NCBI GenBank assembly: GCA_949128115.1
Contig: OX421968.1
Coordinates: 24,970,377 to 25,034,376 of the forward strand
Direction: 5' to 3'
DNA length: 64,000 nucleotides
Source of the DNA: Anaspis maculata
Lineage: Eukaryota; Arthropoda; Insecta; Coleoptera; Scraptiidae
In this document: positions 33,686 to 44,832 of the stretch, piece by piece
How positions within the stretch are numbered: the stretch's first letter is position 1
Layout: the number at the start of each line of letters is the position of its first letter
The notes under the pieces: model-generated
The model's database searches: none
What the model saw: only the letters and a program-made list of their open reading frames with translations
Told to the model about the DNA's origin: nothing
Program-made: the position numbers and the translations under genes

Positions 33686-34944
33686 ATAGTATATTGGAAA
33701 TAGAATATCTGCTGGAATTAATTCAAACAAAAACGATTTTTTCACCATGGCTAGCTTTCAGTTCCCTCTTCAACATATCAAAAGTCCTCAACTCTGGACT
33801 CTGGGACTGCTACAAATTAGTATACAGGGTGAAAGTTTAATATTTTTCTTTATTTCCTTTCTTGCTCAAAAAACTGATGACTGAAAAAAACGGTTTTAGG
33901 CTAGTTTGATAGGCCATAGTCTCCCAATAAACATATAAAAAATATACCACTCAGCAACTGCTGTGTATCAAGTTACAGGGTGAAAACTATTTTTCATCTT
34001 CAATTTTTTTTCTTAGTGGAACTGATCCAGATTGGAGCCGGTTCCAGTTCTTTTGCAAGCTTATAATGTCATACTGAACATATAAAAAGGATACATTTCT
34101 GCAACCGCTGCGTTTCAATTTACAGGGTGAAAAGTCATTTTCACGTTTTAATTTTTTTCTGGGTGACATTGGCTCACACATCAATTTCGACTGATTCTTC
34201 TGTAAACTTGAAGTTTCTAGTCTAACATATCAAAATAATACATTTCTGCTACAGCTACGTTTTTTTTTTTTACAAATTTAAATGTTTGGGCATATTCGGT
34301 ATATATTGCATCAAAAATTCAAAAAATCTTGGAACGCAACCAAACATTAAAATTTGTAAATAAAAACGTAGCTGTAGCAGAAATGTATTATTTTGATATG
34401 TTTCACTGAAAACCTCAAATTTACAGAAAAACCAGTCGCAATTGTTGTGTGAGCCGATTTCATCAAGAAAAAAATTGAAACGTGAATATGACTTTTCACC
34501 CTGTAAATTGAAAATCAGCAGCTGCAGAGATGTGTCTTTTTCATATGTTCATGATGACATTATCAGCGTGCAAAAGAACTGAAACCGGCTTCAATCTAGA
34601 TCAGTTCCACCAAGAAAAAAAATTGAAGTTGAAAAATTATTTTCACCCTGTAACTTGATACGCAGCAGTTGCTGGGTGGTATATTTTTCATATGTTTATT
34701 GGAAGACTATGGCCTATCAAACTAGCCTGAAACCGTTTTTTTCGGTCATCAGTTTTTCAAGAAAACAAGAAAGTAAATGAAAATAATAAACTTCTACCCT
34801 GTATACTGATTTGTAGCAGTCCCAGAGTTGAGGACTTTTGATATGTTGAAGAAGGGACTGTAAGCTTGCCATGGTAAAAAAATCGTTTTTGTTTGAATTA
34901 ATTCCAGCAAAGCACCTATTTTTTTCTATTTCCAATATACTATT
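33686..34944. repeat. 1.26-kb palindrome with a ladder of CAGGGTGAAA motifs
   Basis: The sequence from TAGTATATTGGAAATAG is mirrored by CTATTTCCAATATACTA. Within the left arm CAGGGTGAAA occurs at about 33825, 33975 and 34122; the right arm mirrors these at about 34497, 34645 and 34795. Each arm is therefore a chain of ~145-bp units, not a simple MITE arm. Confidence 0.85.
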
Positions 34945-36039
34945 ATGTCGACATTTTGATGGGTGCTCCGGTGTACCGGAAAATATTGGTATGTACCCCC
35001 GAGCACTGGCGGCTCCACGGGGGGTACGACGGTACGGCCGTACCCCCTGTTGCAAATCAGGGGCGCCAGAAGTCAATTTTAAAAAAAAAATCCGCGAGTA
35101 GTACCTATGGATACTTTTTGTAAAAAATAATTAACGCGATAAAAGCTTGTCAATGAAATTGGTTTCTATGGAAATTCGCTTTGGTTGTCGCGCGATAGAA
35201 TCTTGGAACTATTCTTATAACATCTGTGGAGGTGGAAAGAACTTCTACTCACAACCACCATAATAATTGATCATTACTGGCTTTTAAAAAAGTTGATAAA
35301 TAAACCATTACGAACTATCGGCTCGCGGCGCGCTGTGCAGCTATCTTGGCTCTTGTCTGTAATGAATCTCTTTCCGTCTCGGTATGTACTATTACTCACA
35401 ACCACTATGGTAATTGATTTATTACATACTATGTACGAGGGCGGGAAGTAACTCATTACCTACTCCGCGGGAAAAAGAAGAAATGGTAGCTTCAGAAGAT
35501 CAATTCCAGAATAATGCATCCAATCGAACAATGAGTGGGTAAATCCGTCTTCCTGAGCCAAGTTTCAGAAAAATTGATTCGCCGATCTGGAAGTTATGGC
35601 AAAAAAACTTCCTAATTTCAATTTTTGAACACCATGATCCTATAAGCCATAACCAGGTACATGGTTATGAGATGAGTGAAATAGTAAATATATGTACTCC
35701 CAACAGTAAATAGGTAGATCATTACTGCTGAGGGCTAGAGGCTCCAGGCTCCGTCAAAACCAGAAGTTGGTCTACGATGACTGATGGAGAATGACTAAAT
35801 TATACCCTGTTAATTCAATTAATTATACCCTGTTAGTAATGACAGTAAAGGCAGATAGGTGTAAATCCATGAAAATCGAAGATTGCATCGTTAAGTTTAG
35901 TTTTGTAGAATAGATACGTAGAGAAGAGTTCAATTTATAGGTACTTTTAAAACCAATCTGTTGTCATGATCGTTTTTCTCTGAAAATTGCTTCTGAATCA
36001 ACTACATATAAAAAGTTCGAGTAAAGTCATAGAGAGAAG

Positions 36040-36545
36040 CAGGGGCGTACACACGGGGGAGGGATGGAGGGGATAATTCCCTCTCCAAGACTTCGACCTT
36101 CGAACAGGAAAAATCTGATACATTATTATTCCCCAAAGACTTCATGCGCAATACAAAAAAAAAAATGTATGATGTGTCCCCTGACGTCCACACCTATCCC
36201 CTGGCAAAATTTTTAAAGAGCTGACCAAGGCTCCAAGGAGGCTCTATATTATCATTTAATTGATTGCTTGATACCTACTGAATAGAATTTAGGTTATGTT
36301 TTTTGAATAGTTTAGCACTTTTGAGTTTTGACTGAACCTCGAAGGAAAGAAAACAAAATGAATTAGGGAGGCTCTCCTTTTTTCTGCTTATTATTGTCAA
36401 TATTATTATTATTATACCCAAAAATTTTCGCCTACGGCGCTAGTTTTTGCTGGTTGCGGTCGTCCAATACAGACTCGATCTTTAAAATATACACAAAACC
36501 TTCTCGATTCCCCCCCATTTGTCTATAAATCTGGGTACGCCACTG
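36040..36545. mobile_element. Second hAT-like element nested in the first
   Basis: Ends CAGGGGCGTACACAC and the complement GGGTACGCCACTG. The 8-bp duplication GAGAGAAG sits at 36032-36039 and 36546-36553. 506 bp, non-coding. Confidence 0.85.
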
Positions 36546-36583
36546 GAGAGAAGCATGGAGCTTGGGGTGCGTTCAGTCAGCTA

Positions 36584-36762
36584 AAGGTGCGTTCAGTCAG
36601 CTTATTTAGTAGCAAGTTTCAATTTTAGTCGCAAGCGCAGCGACGCTCATTGGTTCTTATGAACCTCTTATGAACCAGCCTCCTCAAAACAGCCAATAAG
36701 CGAGACCCCGCTTACGACTAAAATTAAAACTTGCGGTTGAAAAAGCTGACTGAACGCACCTT
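36584..36762. mobile_element. MITE with AAGGTGCGTTCAGTCAGCTT ends
   Basis: Perfect 19-20-bp ends flanked by TA. An extra partial copy of the end, GGTGCGTTCAGTCAGCTA, lies immediately before it. A related interior occurs at 5330-5410. Confidence 0.8.
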
Positions 36763-37223
36763 TATTTTGATCGTAGCCCTCACCTTAAGGGCGCCTGGTC
36801 GGTGAACCGTACCCCCTGTTCAAAAATGCTGGAGCCGCCAGTGCCCCCGAGTGTACCCCTTCAAGTTCAAAAAGGTTCAAATGGGGGGGGGGATTGTACT
36901 ACAATGCGCCCCAAGTTTTTTTGAGGAAAAAAATTGATCTTTTTTAGGGGGAGTATATGTTGAGCGGTCTGAAACGCAAGAATCGACCTTTAATTTGGCT
37001 TCAGCGGGTCAATTGAACACCTGAAAACGTATCTTGATCATCAAAAGACAAAAAAGCATAAATTCATTTTTGAAGAATAAAATCCGAGTAAAAGCGAAGA
37101 AAAATGTCTTATTAAGGTTAACTCAAAGTCAGGTGATCCTATTTCTCGTCTGGTCCTTCAACAGAGTATTTCTTTGATCTCACGGGAATAACAGACAGTT
37201 TTTTTTTGTATAATTTTTTTTTT

Positions 37224-37491
37224 GCCAACGTTTCGACCTCGTGGCGAGGTCTTTTTCAAGGCAGTAGGTGAGAAGTTGTAAAAAATATAAGACCCAGTGT
37301 ATAAAGAATTGATAAATATGTCAAAAATTTGAAGCAGAAAACCAAAAAGTCATTTAAATAATATAGTCATATTTTTTCCACTTGAAATTTTTGACATATT
37401 TATTAATTCTTTATATACTGGGTCTTATATTTTTTACAAATTCTTACCTTCTGCCTTGAAAAAGACCTCGCCACGAGGTCAAAACGTTGGC
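37224..37491. mobile_element. Foldback MITE with GCCAACGTTTYGACCTCGTGG arms
   Basis: Arms of about 115 bp (37224-37345 and 37380-37491) are reverse complements, with the hairpin-forming block CGACCTCGTGGCGAGGTC near each end. From 36852 to 37223, and from 37492 to 38300, no gene was seen. Confidence 0.8.
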
Positions 37492-38308
37492 ACAAGAAAA
37501 AATTATAGATATGGATGAGAAACCACGACGTCCAATTTATTGCCTAACTTTTTGATTATTTCTGGAGAATTACATGTTACTTCGTTGTTGAAATTAACTC
37601 CTAGGTATTTAATTTTTTTTTTATTTTATGCTCAATACTTATTTATTTTGACCTTAAAATTTGAGTTCAAACTTCCTCTAGAACTTGTCACTTTTCTACT
37701 CTTCTAGTATAACACCACCACACCCCAAGCTATTGTTATTGGAAGTCTCGCCGTAGCTTTTAATTATTGTTCTGTAGTCGTACACCTGTTTAAATTAAAC
37801 CTTTGATTATTGTATTAATTTCCTTTTTTTTTTCAACTTGTCACTTTCGGGTTTGTGTAAGTATTCAGTATTTCATTTCTTTTGAGAAGTAGAGTTATCG
37901 ACTTTGATCGTGAGCATCGTAAACAAATCCGTGGCGCCGTTTTCTATCCGAATTGAACCCAGCCCTCTCTTTGTTGCTGGCCAGGGCCGATGCTCACGAA
38001 GAAATAGCAAAATAAAACTTAACCGTTTGCGACGTTACAGATTTTTGCCGCCCATAACGTGGGGAATTCTCGACAGAGGGCACTATTAAAGAAATTTTGT
38101 CACTATCACATGGTTTTTCCATGAACCTAGCAAGTGTGAAATATATATTTATAATCAGGATGAAAAGCAGAATCGAGTCCCATATTGGAATATAAGTAAG
38201 TGTCCTATTTGAGAAAATGTTTCGATGTTTCCTGTAAGTGACATACCGACATACCACAGAAAAATTTAGTGGACAGATTCGAAACCTACGGAAAAAATAA
38301 TGTAAGAA

Positions 38309-39004
38309 TCATGTTTTCTTTTTGAAACAATGCTCGAGGGGAAGTCTCCAAAGGGGAGTATATTGCGTTTTTAATTGAAGCTTTATTTGCGTGTCTGGAG
38401 TTTGAGTAAAGCCTTGTTGGTTTGCATTGAAAGAGACAAAATTCTTGAGACGTTTATCTATGATCTTTTTAAAAAAATCCTTTCTTCCTTTGGTTGAAAT
38501 GATTATACTGTGCCAATTCGTATTCATACTGTTCCTTTCTCTTCTCTCGATCTTTCTTTGTAGCTCGCTCCGGGTTTGACGACTCCTTGTGCTTCCTATT
38601 TTGTGACACAAACATTTTTCTCTTCCTCCTAGCTCCATCATACCTTTTTGCTGGGTGTTTGGGGCCAGGCAGGATGTTGACAGCGAATGTCAGAAACTTT
38701 GAAAAATTTGACGACTCTACTTCAAAAACGTCAAGGTTTTGGTTTCCAATTCCTTCGAACTTCTTCTGCCATGCTTCGACTTCCGTGTAACACCGATTTG
38801 GGATCAGACTTCACCATAGATGGGGCTCCATCGCTATCATCTTCGTCCATAACTTTGTTTTCGGCTTGTGGATTTCGTTGTGTTTTGCCGTGAGATGACA
38901 CAACCCTTTTTGATACACCTCAGGATAGACTTTTTGTACGTGTATTATAACACCTCTCGCATTTTTACAAGTCTTATTGCAGATAGGGCGAATTGCCACG
39001 TTTT
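38309..39004 (-). pseudogene. R2/NeSL-type non-LTR retrotransposon fragment (5' part)
   Basis: On the minus strand a zinc-finger-like piece (CNKTCKNARGVIIHVQKVY) is followed, after frameshifts or stops, by EVEAWQKKFEGIG, NILPGPKHPAKRYDGARRK and KRKEQYEYELAQYNHFNQ. These match the order of zinc finger, linker and pre-RT region in R2-like elements. Only a decayed N-terminal portion is present; no RT catalytic motif was found here. Confidence 0.55.
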
Positions 39005-39443
39005 CGTTTTCTTGTGTTGACTGGATCTTGGTTCCAGGTTCCTGGATATTCTTCTGTTGAAATAGACGTTTCCGCTTCTTTGTGACTTTGACTGTTAGAT
39101 TTTGGGACCTTTTTCATTCTTAAACGAATGAAATCCTCGAATTTTTACAAATGATTTTTGGGTTTCCAGATGTACGAACTTTGACGTTTCCGGTTTGCTT
39201 TTGAAATGTGGCCTTTGAAGTTCCTGATAATCCCGCCGCTTTTTGATGTTCTAGTTTATCGTTTTTACGTAAAACCGATTGTCCGTGGGGTATTTAAGAG
39301 GTGAATAATATTCATTTGAGGACGACGACATGACATACTTGTGACAACAACAACAAACGTTAACGCCGAGTAAGATAAAATGGTGGAGGCAGGGGAAAAT
39401 ACCAGCACAAGGTGTTTGTCAACATCCGTGGTTGATGTGGCTG

Positions 39444-39682
39444 ATGCCCGTATTCATAGTCGTTGTCAAGTGCACCTTGTTCAAGTATCACTTTTAATCA
39501 AGCTATAACTCAAGTACGATTTCTGTTTCATGGACATAACTTCGGCTTTCCTCGAGGAATACTATTTCACGGTAATAGCCAAAAATATGTCCATGAAACA
39601 GAAATCGTACTTCGAGTTACAACTTGATTAAAAGTGACACTTGAACAAGGTGCACTTGACAACGACTATGAATACGGGCATG
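39444..39682. mobile_element. Short foldback with 97-bp arms
   Basis: ATGCCCGTATTCATAGTCG ... CATGGACATA is mirrored at 39586-39682 with few mismatches. The loop is 45 bp. No clear target duplication. Confidence 0.8.
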
Positions 39683-40004
39683 AGAGTAAGTCAGGCTCAT
39701 GGCTCCTGGAAAAGGATAGCCTGCGATTGGATTGACCGATTGTGTGGCTCGTAAGAAGGGTGCGGCCTGTGTCAGTGAAGGTGATATTGCGTGTTCTGTA
39801 GAAGAGTACCAGCAGTAGACGAATCTAAACCAGCCTATGTCATTGTCGTTTGACAACTAGTATTGACCTGCGTATTCCATATTGATGAAGAATTCACCAG
39901 AGCCGTACTTGTAATTGGAAGTGTCGTCTCCCACGTTGACTGATGGACAGTAACAGTATCTGCATAAAACAGAATACTTACCGTTCAGCATTTATAAAGA
40001 TGGC

Positions 40005-40118
40005 TCCCACACATCATTTAATCGCATTTCAATCGGTGAAGATATAATTGAAGAAAAAAAATTCGTAAGATACCTCGGCGTGTTAATAGATCAGAACATG
40101 AAGTGGACCCATCATATA
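40005..40118 (+). pseudogene. Non-LTR retrotransposon RT C-terminal fragment, upstream half
   Basis: The frame reads KKFVRYLGVLIDQNMKWTHHI, the typical motif (YLGVxxDxxxxWxxHI) at the end of a non-LTR reverse transcriptase domain. It is cut at a TA by the foldback at 40119, and the frame resumes beyond it. Confidence 0.75.
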
Positions 40119-41040
40119 CAGGGTGTTTCAAAAAGTATGTGCCATACGTGAATGGCAGTTGGAGGATGTCAAGGCGAGTTGAGATCAAGAAGAGAAAAAA
40201 ATTTTTGGCGATCGGTCTCGAAGATACAGGTGTTTTGTTCTTTGGTCACAATTTACAATAAGCGATATCTCTGGAGCGGTTTGATATAAACAAATGAAAT
40301 TCACCTGTCACATTCCTCTGCTGGTACTTGATCAAATGCCATAGCAGGTAGAAAAAAAATCAGGTCCGGAATTGAAAAAAAAGTTTTTGAGTTTGCCTGT
40401 CAAAAAGTACATTTTTTGAGCGGATTTTGGGAAAAACACTACCATATCTGGAAAGCTCAGGAAAAATGCTACAAGAGTGACTGTTCAATTTTCACGGCAC
40501 ACTTGAAATCATCCGACAAAGAAATTGAGAAACAACTCATACCAGTGTTACTATTCAGAGTAAAATCTTTATTAGGCGCAATAATGGATACAATTGGGTA
40601 CGATCACTGCAGATTCTTCAGTTCTATCATATCTTCTACTAAGACTCGACATGTCTCACAAGGAAAGACATTTCCAAAAGAAAATCTCGAGAAAACCAAA
40701 ATTCACGCCAGAGTTGGACTGTAACAATTTCGTGCTTTTGTTTCATTCAAATTTATTTGGATATGCAGAGTTCACAGATTTTTGTTGAAATTGTTATCAC
40801 ATTTGGCTGGAATAATCAGTTTTCTTATCAAGGACCTTATTTGACCATACAAAAAATTGAATAAGAGAGAGATCCATCATTTCTTATACCACAAAATACT
40901 CGCTCGTTTTTGTTATACCTACCTAGTTCACCTAGTAACTTTATTTTTTTGAAACCGACTTGGAAACCGAGTTTGAAACATTTATTGTTGTGTTGTCAGT
41001 TGTGTTACAAGTTGTTTGTTTGGTCCAAATAAATACTCGC

Positions 41041-41536
41041 AAACAAAATGGCCAACGGATTTACAAACGCTGAATTCGCCGATATTATTTTCGTGTGTGG
41101 GTTCTGCGATGGCAACGGGAGAGCCCCAAAAGGGATTACGAGCTAAGATATCCAGGTCGCAGAATACCATCTCGAAACACGTTTGGAAGAATTTTTCAAT
41201 ACAGTCGTGAACATGGGAGATTCCCCGGAACTGCTGTTGTAGCTGTACTTCCGAGAAACATCGAACGACCGAGAGAGGATGCCCAGGAAGAAATTCTGGA
41301 GATGGCAGAGGAAGATCCTTCCATAAACACGAGGAGGATAGGACATGCCCTTGGTATTCCTCATGCTCGTGCATGGAGAGGATCACAAAGCAAACGCTTG
41401 TATCCTTACCACCTGCAGAAGGTGCAGCGATTACAGCCAAATGATCCAGCCCCGCACGCCTCATCTTTCGCAGATGAATTGTGAACCATCCACGAACTGT
41501 ACCTCGGATTTTATTCACAGATGAGGCCCAGTTTGA
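41041..41536 (+). pseudogene. Truncated mariner-like transposase in the left arm
   Basis: Starts MANGFTNAEFADIIFVCGF, the helix-turn-helix-like N-terminus common in arthropod mariner-like proteins. After a frameshift it continues YPGRRIPSRNTFGRIFQYSR, then EDPSINTRRIGHALGIPHA and YPYHLQKVQRLQPNDP. A stop follows, then RILFTDEAQFE at the loop, the first catalytic Asp region. The rest of the catalytic domain is absent. Confidence 0.75.
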
Positions 41537-41935
41537 GGCGTGGGGCTGGATCATTTGGCTCTAGTCGCTGCACCTTCTGCAGGTGGTAAGGATACAAGCG
41601 TTCGCTTTTTGATCCTCTCCATGCGCGAGCATGGGGAATACCAAGGGCATGTCCTATCCTCCTCGTGTTTATGGAAGGATCTCCCTCTGCCATCTTCAGA
41701 ATTTCTTCCTGGGCATCCACTCTTGGTCGTTCGATGTTTCTCGGAGGTACAGCTACAACAGAAGTTCCGGGGAATCTCCCATGTTCACGACTGTATTAAA
41801 AAATTCTTCCAAACGTGCTTCGAGATGGTATTCTGCGACCTGGATATCTTAGCTCGTATTCCCTTTGGGCGGATCTCCCGTTGCCATCGCAGAACCCACA
41901 CACGAGAATAATATCGGCGAATTCAGCGTTTGTAA
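41511..41935 (-). pseudogene. Mirror copy of the mariner-like transposase fragment in the right arm
   Basis: On the minus strand DAQEEILKMAEGDPSINTRR and YPYHLQKVQRLEPNDP repeat the left-arm protein with differences (K for E, G for E). It ends near the loop at LICE. Both copies stop at the same point of the protein, so the palindrome is an inverted duplication of one half-element. Confidence 0.7.
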
Positions 41936-42858
41936 ATCGATTGGCTATTTTGTTTGCGAGGATTTATTTGGACCGAACAAACAACTTGTAACACAACTGA
42001 CAACACAACAATAAATGTTTCAAAAAAATAAAGTTGACTAGGTGAACTAGGTAGGTATAACAAAAACGAGCGAATATTTTGTGGTATAAGAAATGATGGA
42101 ACTCTCTCTTATTGAATTTTTTGTAAGGTCAAATAAGGTACCTACTAAGAAAACAGAATATTCCGGCCAAATGTGATAACAATTTCAACAAAAATCCGTG
42201 AACTATGCATACCCAAATAAATTTGAATGAAACAAAAGAACGAAATTGCAACAGTCCAACTCTGGCGAGAATTTTGGTTTTCTCGAGATTTTCTTTTGGA
42301 AATGTCTTTCCTTGTGAGACATGTCGAGTCTTAGTAGAAGATATGATAGAACTGAAGAATCTGCAGTGATCGTACCGAATTGTATCCATTATTGCGCCTA
42401 ATAAAAATTTCACTCGGAATAGTAACACTGGTATGAGTTGTTTCTCAATTTATTTGTCGGATGATTTCGAGTGTGCCGTGGAAATTGAACAGTCACTCTT
42501 GTGGCATTTTTCCTGAGTTTTCCAGATATGGTGGTACTTTTTCCGAAATCTGCTCAAAAAATGTACTTTTTGACAAGCAAACTCAAAACCTTTTTTTTTC
42601 AAGTCCGGACCTGATTTTTTTTCTACCTGCTATGGCATTTGATCATGTACCAGCAGAGGAATCTGACAGGTAAATTTTATTCGTTTATATCAAACCGCTC
42701 CAGAGATATCGCTTATTGTAAATTGTGACCAAAGAACGAAACACCCTGTATCTTCGAGATCGATCGGCAAAAAAAAATTTCACTTTTTGATCTCAACTTG
42801 CCTTGACATCCTCCATCTGCCATTCACGTATGGCACATACTTTTTGAAACACCCTGTA

Positions 42859-43130
42859 GATTTTGTATCGAAGAAACTAAGATTTGTTTCACACAAACTG
42901 AGAGTACTGCGTGGATTCCTGAATGTGCAACTGTTGAAGATGGTGTATACGCCCCTGTTTGAGTCACATCTGAGATATGGCATATTGGGATGGGGAGGGA
43001 TTTATTCCAGCAATTTGCAACCCATCTCAATTTTGCAAAGGAGAGCTCTAAAGTCGATATTGGGCAGAGAAAGAACGTACTCAACGGATGATCTGTACCA
43101 GGAAGCAGTTTCTTTTTTGGCATGTTCACC
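42859..43130 (+). pseudogene. Non-LTR retrotransposon RT C-terminal fragment, downstream half
   Basis: Reads DFVSKKLRFVSHKLRVLRGF, then LLKMVYTPLFESHLRYGIL, WGG and LQRRALKSILGRERTYSTD, the thumb-like region after the RT domain. Dropping the element and one TA joins it in frame to the upstream half at HHI|DFV. The frame decays after about 43110, and the element appears 5'-truncated and split. Confidence 0.75.
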
Positions 43131-43360
43131 TTTGAGCCTTTTTTGTGTTTTTAATCTGTTTTTAGCTCTTTTTTTCCATTGTTGAAATCTTTTAACTGTT
43201 ATTTCTGAAATTTTATGATTCACAACATGTAATTATATATTTTTTATTTTTTATATTTTGTATCCTCACAGACAGCACCTGTGCTTTGTGTTGTAACAGT
43301 TTTTTCACAATGTTTTCTCATAAGTCACATATAAATATCCGGTTACTTTTGTGAATAAAC

Positions 43361-43362
<2 letters not shown>

Positions 43363-43395
<33 letters not shown>

Positions 43396-43570
43396 ACAGA
43401 AGGATCAAACGTTTCTGTTTCAACTGGTCTTTGAATTAACGACTCATGTTGAGCAGTTGTACAGTTAGCACCTGTACAGTTGACCTGTACTGTACTGTCA
43501 ACCTGTAAGACCTGTACTGTCTTACAGTACAGTACCTGTACTGTAAGACTGTTGGTCTTACAGTTGTTCT
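43363..43570. repeat. (ATT)n microsatellite and CTGTACTGTAAGAC low-complexity block
   Basis: Ten ATT units at 43363-43392, then, at 43440-43570, a run of short overlapping direct and inverted TACAGT/ACTGTA motifs. 43131-43362 shows only AT-rich sequence. Confidence 0.8.
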
Positions 43571-43777
43571 CCCTCCAGTGTGTCATAATTAAAAATTGTG
43601 CAAATTAAGAGTGAAATAGCGCCGCAGACGAAATTTTTCCAAGATAATAGTAATACTGTTGATAATGATATTACCGAAAACATGACTTGCAATAGTGTTT
43701 TCGTGGTTTTATTTTTTTCTTAGGAAAAGATTTGTTCTTTGTTCATTTTTTTTTTGTCAAGTATTTTCAAGTACATA

Positions 43778-44832
43778 CCGTCCGTTTTTTATTTTAGGCT
43801 CCAGCCCGTAGGACCTTTATTATGGGTTTCACACCCAACATATTATATATTTTTGAAATCACAAAAACAAGATCTTTCGACTGATGATATGTCAAATTAT
43901 TTTTGACACATGTAATCTTTTGACAATTGACAGAATAGTACTTGTGATACATCATTTTGAAGCCCATAAAATTCTGAAGAGAACTGTGTTTTCATTTTTG
44001 AAATAGGGTGTCTTTTACAGCTTCTAGGGGTCTGTCAACAGGAAAAAATGTTGAATTTCAGAAATACATAATAAGTAAGTAGGTAAAGCAGGTACCTATT
44101 TTTAATGTTAACTAATGATAAATAATTATTCATCAATCACAATGAAACAAAAAATGTCTTGAAGAAGTTGTTCAAAATGACCGCCTCCTTGTTCCTTGAA
44201 TGAAAGATTCGACGATCAGTGAATTGGAGCTACCGGCCCCAACGCGATGACATCCGAGCTTGCCAGATATGACCCCCCTCGATTTTTTAATGAGCTCACC
44301 TGAAAGATAAGGTGTTTATAGAGTTTCCCAATAATTTGGACGATTTGAAAATCAAATCATTACCATTAGCTGATATAAAAAAATACCTTCTACTTATTAT
44401 TATTATTATTAATGTTATTATTATTATTATTATTGTTGTACTGCACCCAACAGGCAGAAGAGCCCAGTTAAAGGGTGAGGGATACCAGAGACAAATCCGA
44501 GTGTATAAGTATATAAGTGTATCAATAAGTAGCCACTTATTGAGTGGCTACTTCTGTAATTGGCATTTTTTCCTATTGAAAGACCCTTAGAAGCTGCGAA
44601 GACACCATATTTTGAGAATGAAAACACAGTTCTCAGAATTTTATAGGCTTTAAAATGATGTATTACAAGTACTATTCTGTCAATTGTCAAAAAATGACAT
44701 CTGTCAAAAATAATTTGACATATCATCATTCGAAAGATCTTGTTTTTGTGATTTCAAAAATATATAATATATTGGGCGTGAAACCCATAATAAAGGTGGT
44801 ACGGGCTGGGGCCTAAAGTAAAGAACGGACGG
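43778..44832. mobile_element. Foldback element with CCGTCCG ends
   Basis: Arms 43778-44035 and 44577-44832 are inverted. TA on both sides. The loop contains an (ATT)n run at 44395-44435 and no gene. It ends two bases before the TA of the next element (TATA at 44833-44836). Confidence 0.85.

Larger units (their letters stand above)
35004..36843. mobile_element. hAT-like element with 8-bp target duplication
   Basis: Ends CACTGGCGGCTCCA and its complement TGGAGCCGCCAGTG. Both sides carry CCCCCGAG (34996-35003 and 36844-36851). Subterminal GTACCCCCTGTT is inverted too. No transposase ORF; it is a non-autonomous 1.84-kb element that itself hosts insertions. Confidence 0.85.
40119..42856. mobile_element. 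2.74-kb palindromic element built from two mariner-like half-elements
   Basis: Ends CAGGGTGTTTCAAAAAG and complement, flanked by TA (40117-40118 and 42857-42858). Arms 40119-41463 and 41541-42856 are long inverted repeats around a loop of about 80 bp. Each arm contains the same N-terminal part of a mariner-family transposase, on opposite strands. Fast divergence between the arms (frameshifts, in-frame stops) suggests no current function. Confidence 0.85.

Noticed and set aside
40982..41554. 190-residue minus-strand ORF in the palindrome
   Set aside because: It is antisense to the mariner-like transposase fragment, whose plus-strand frame has recognisable motifs.
43440..43570. Regulatory operator cluster in the TACAGT-rich block
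   Set aside because: More simply explained as low-complexity slippage next to the (ATT)n run at a retrotransposon tail.
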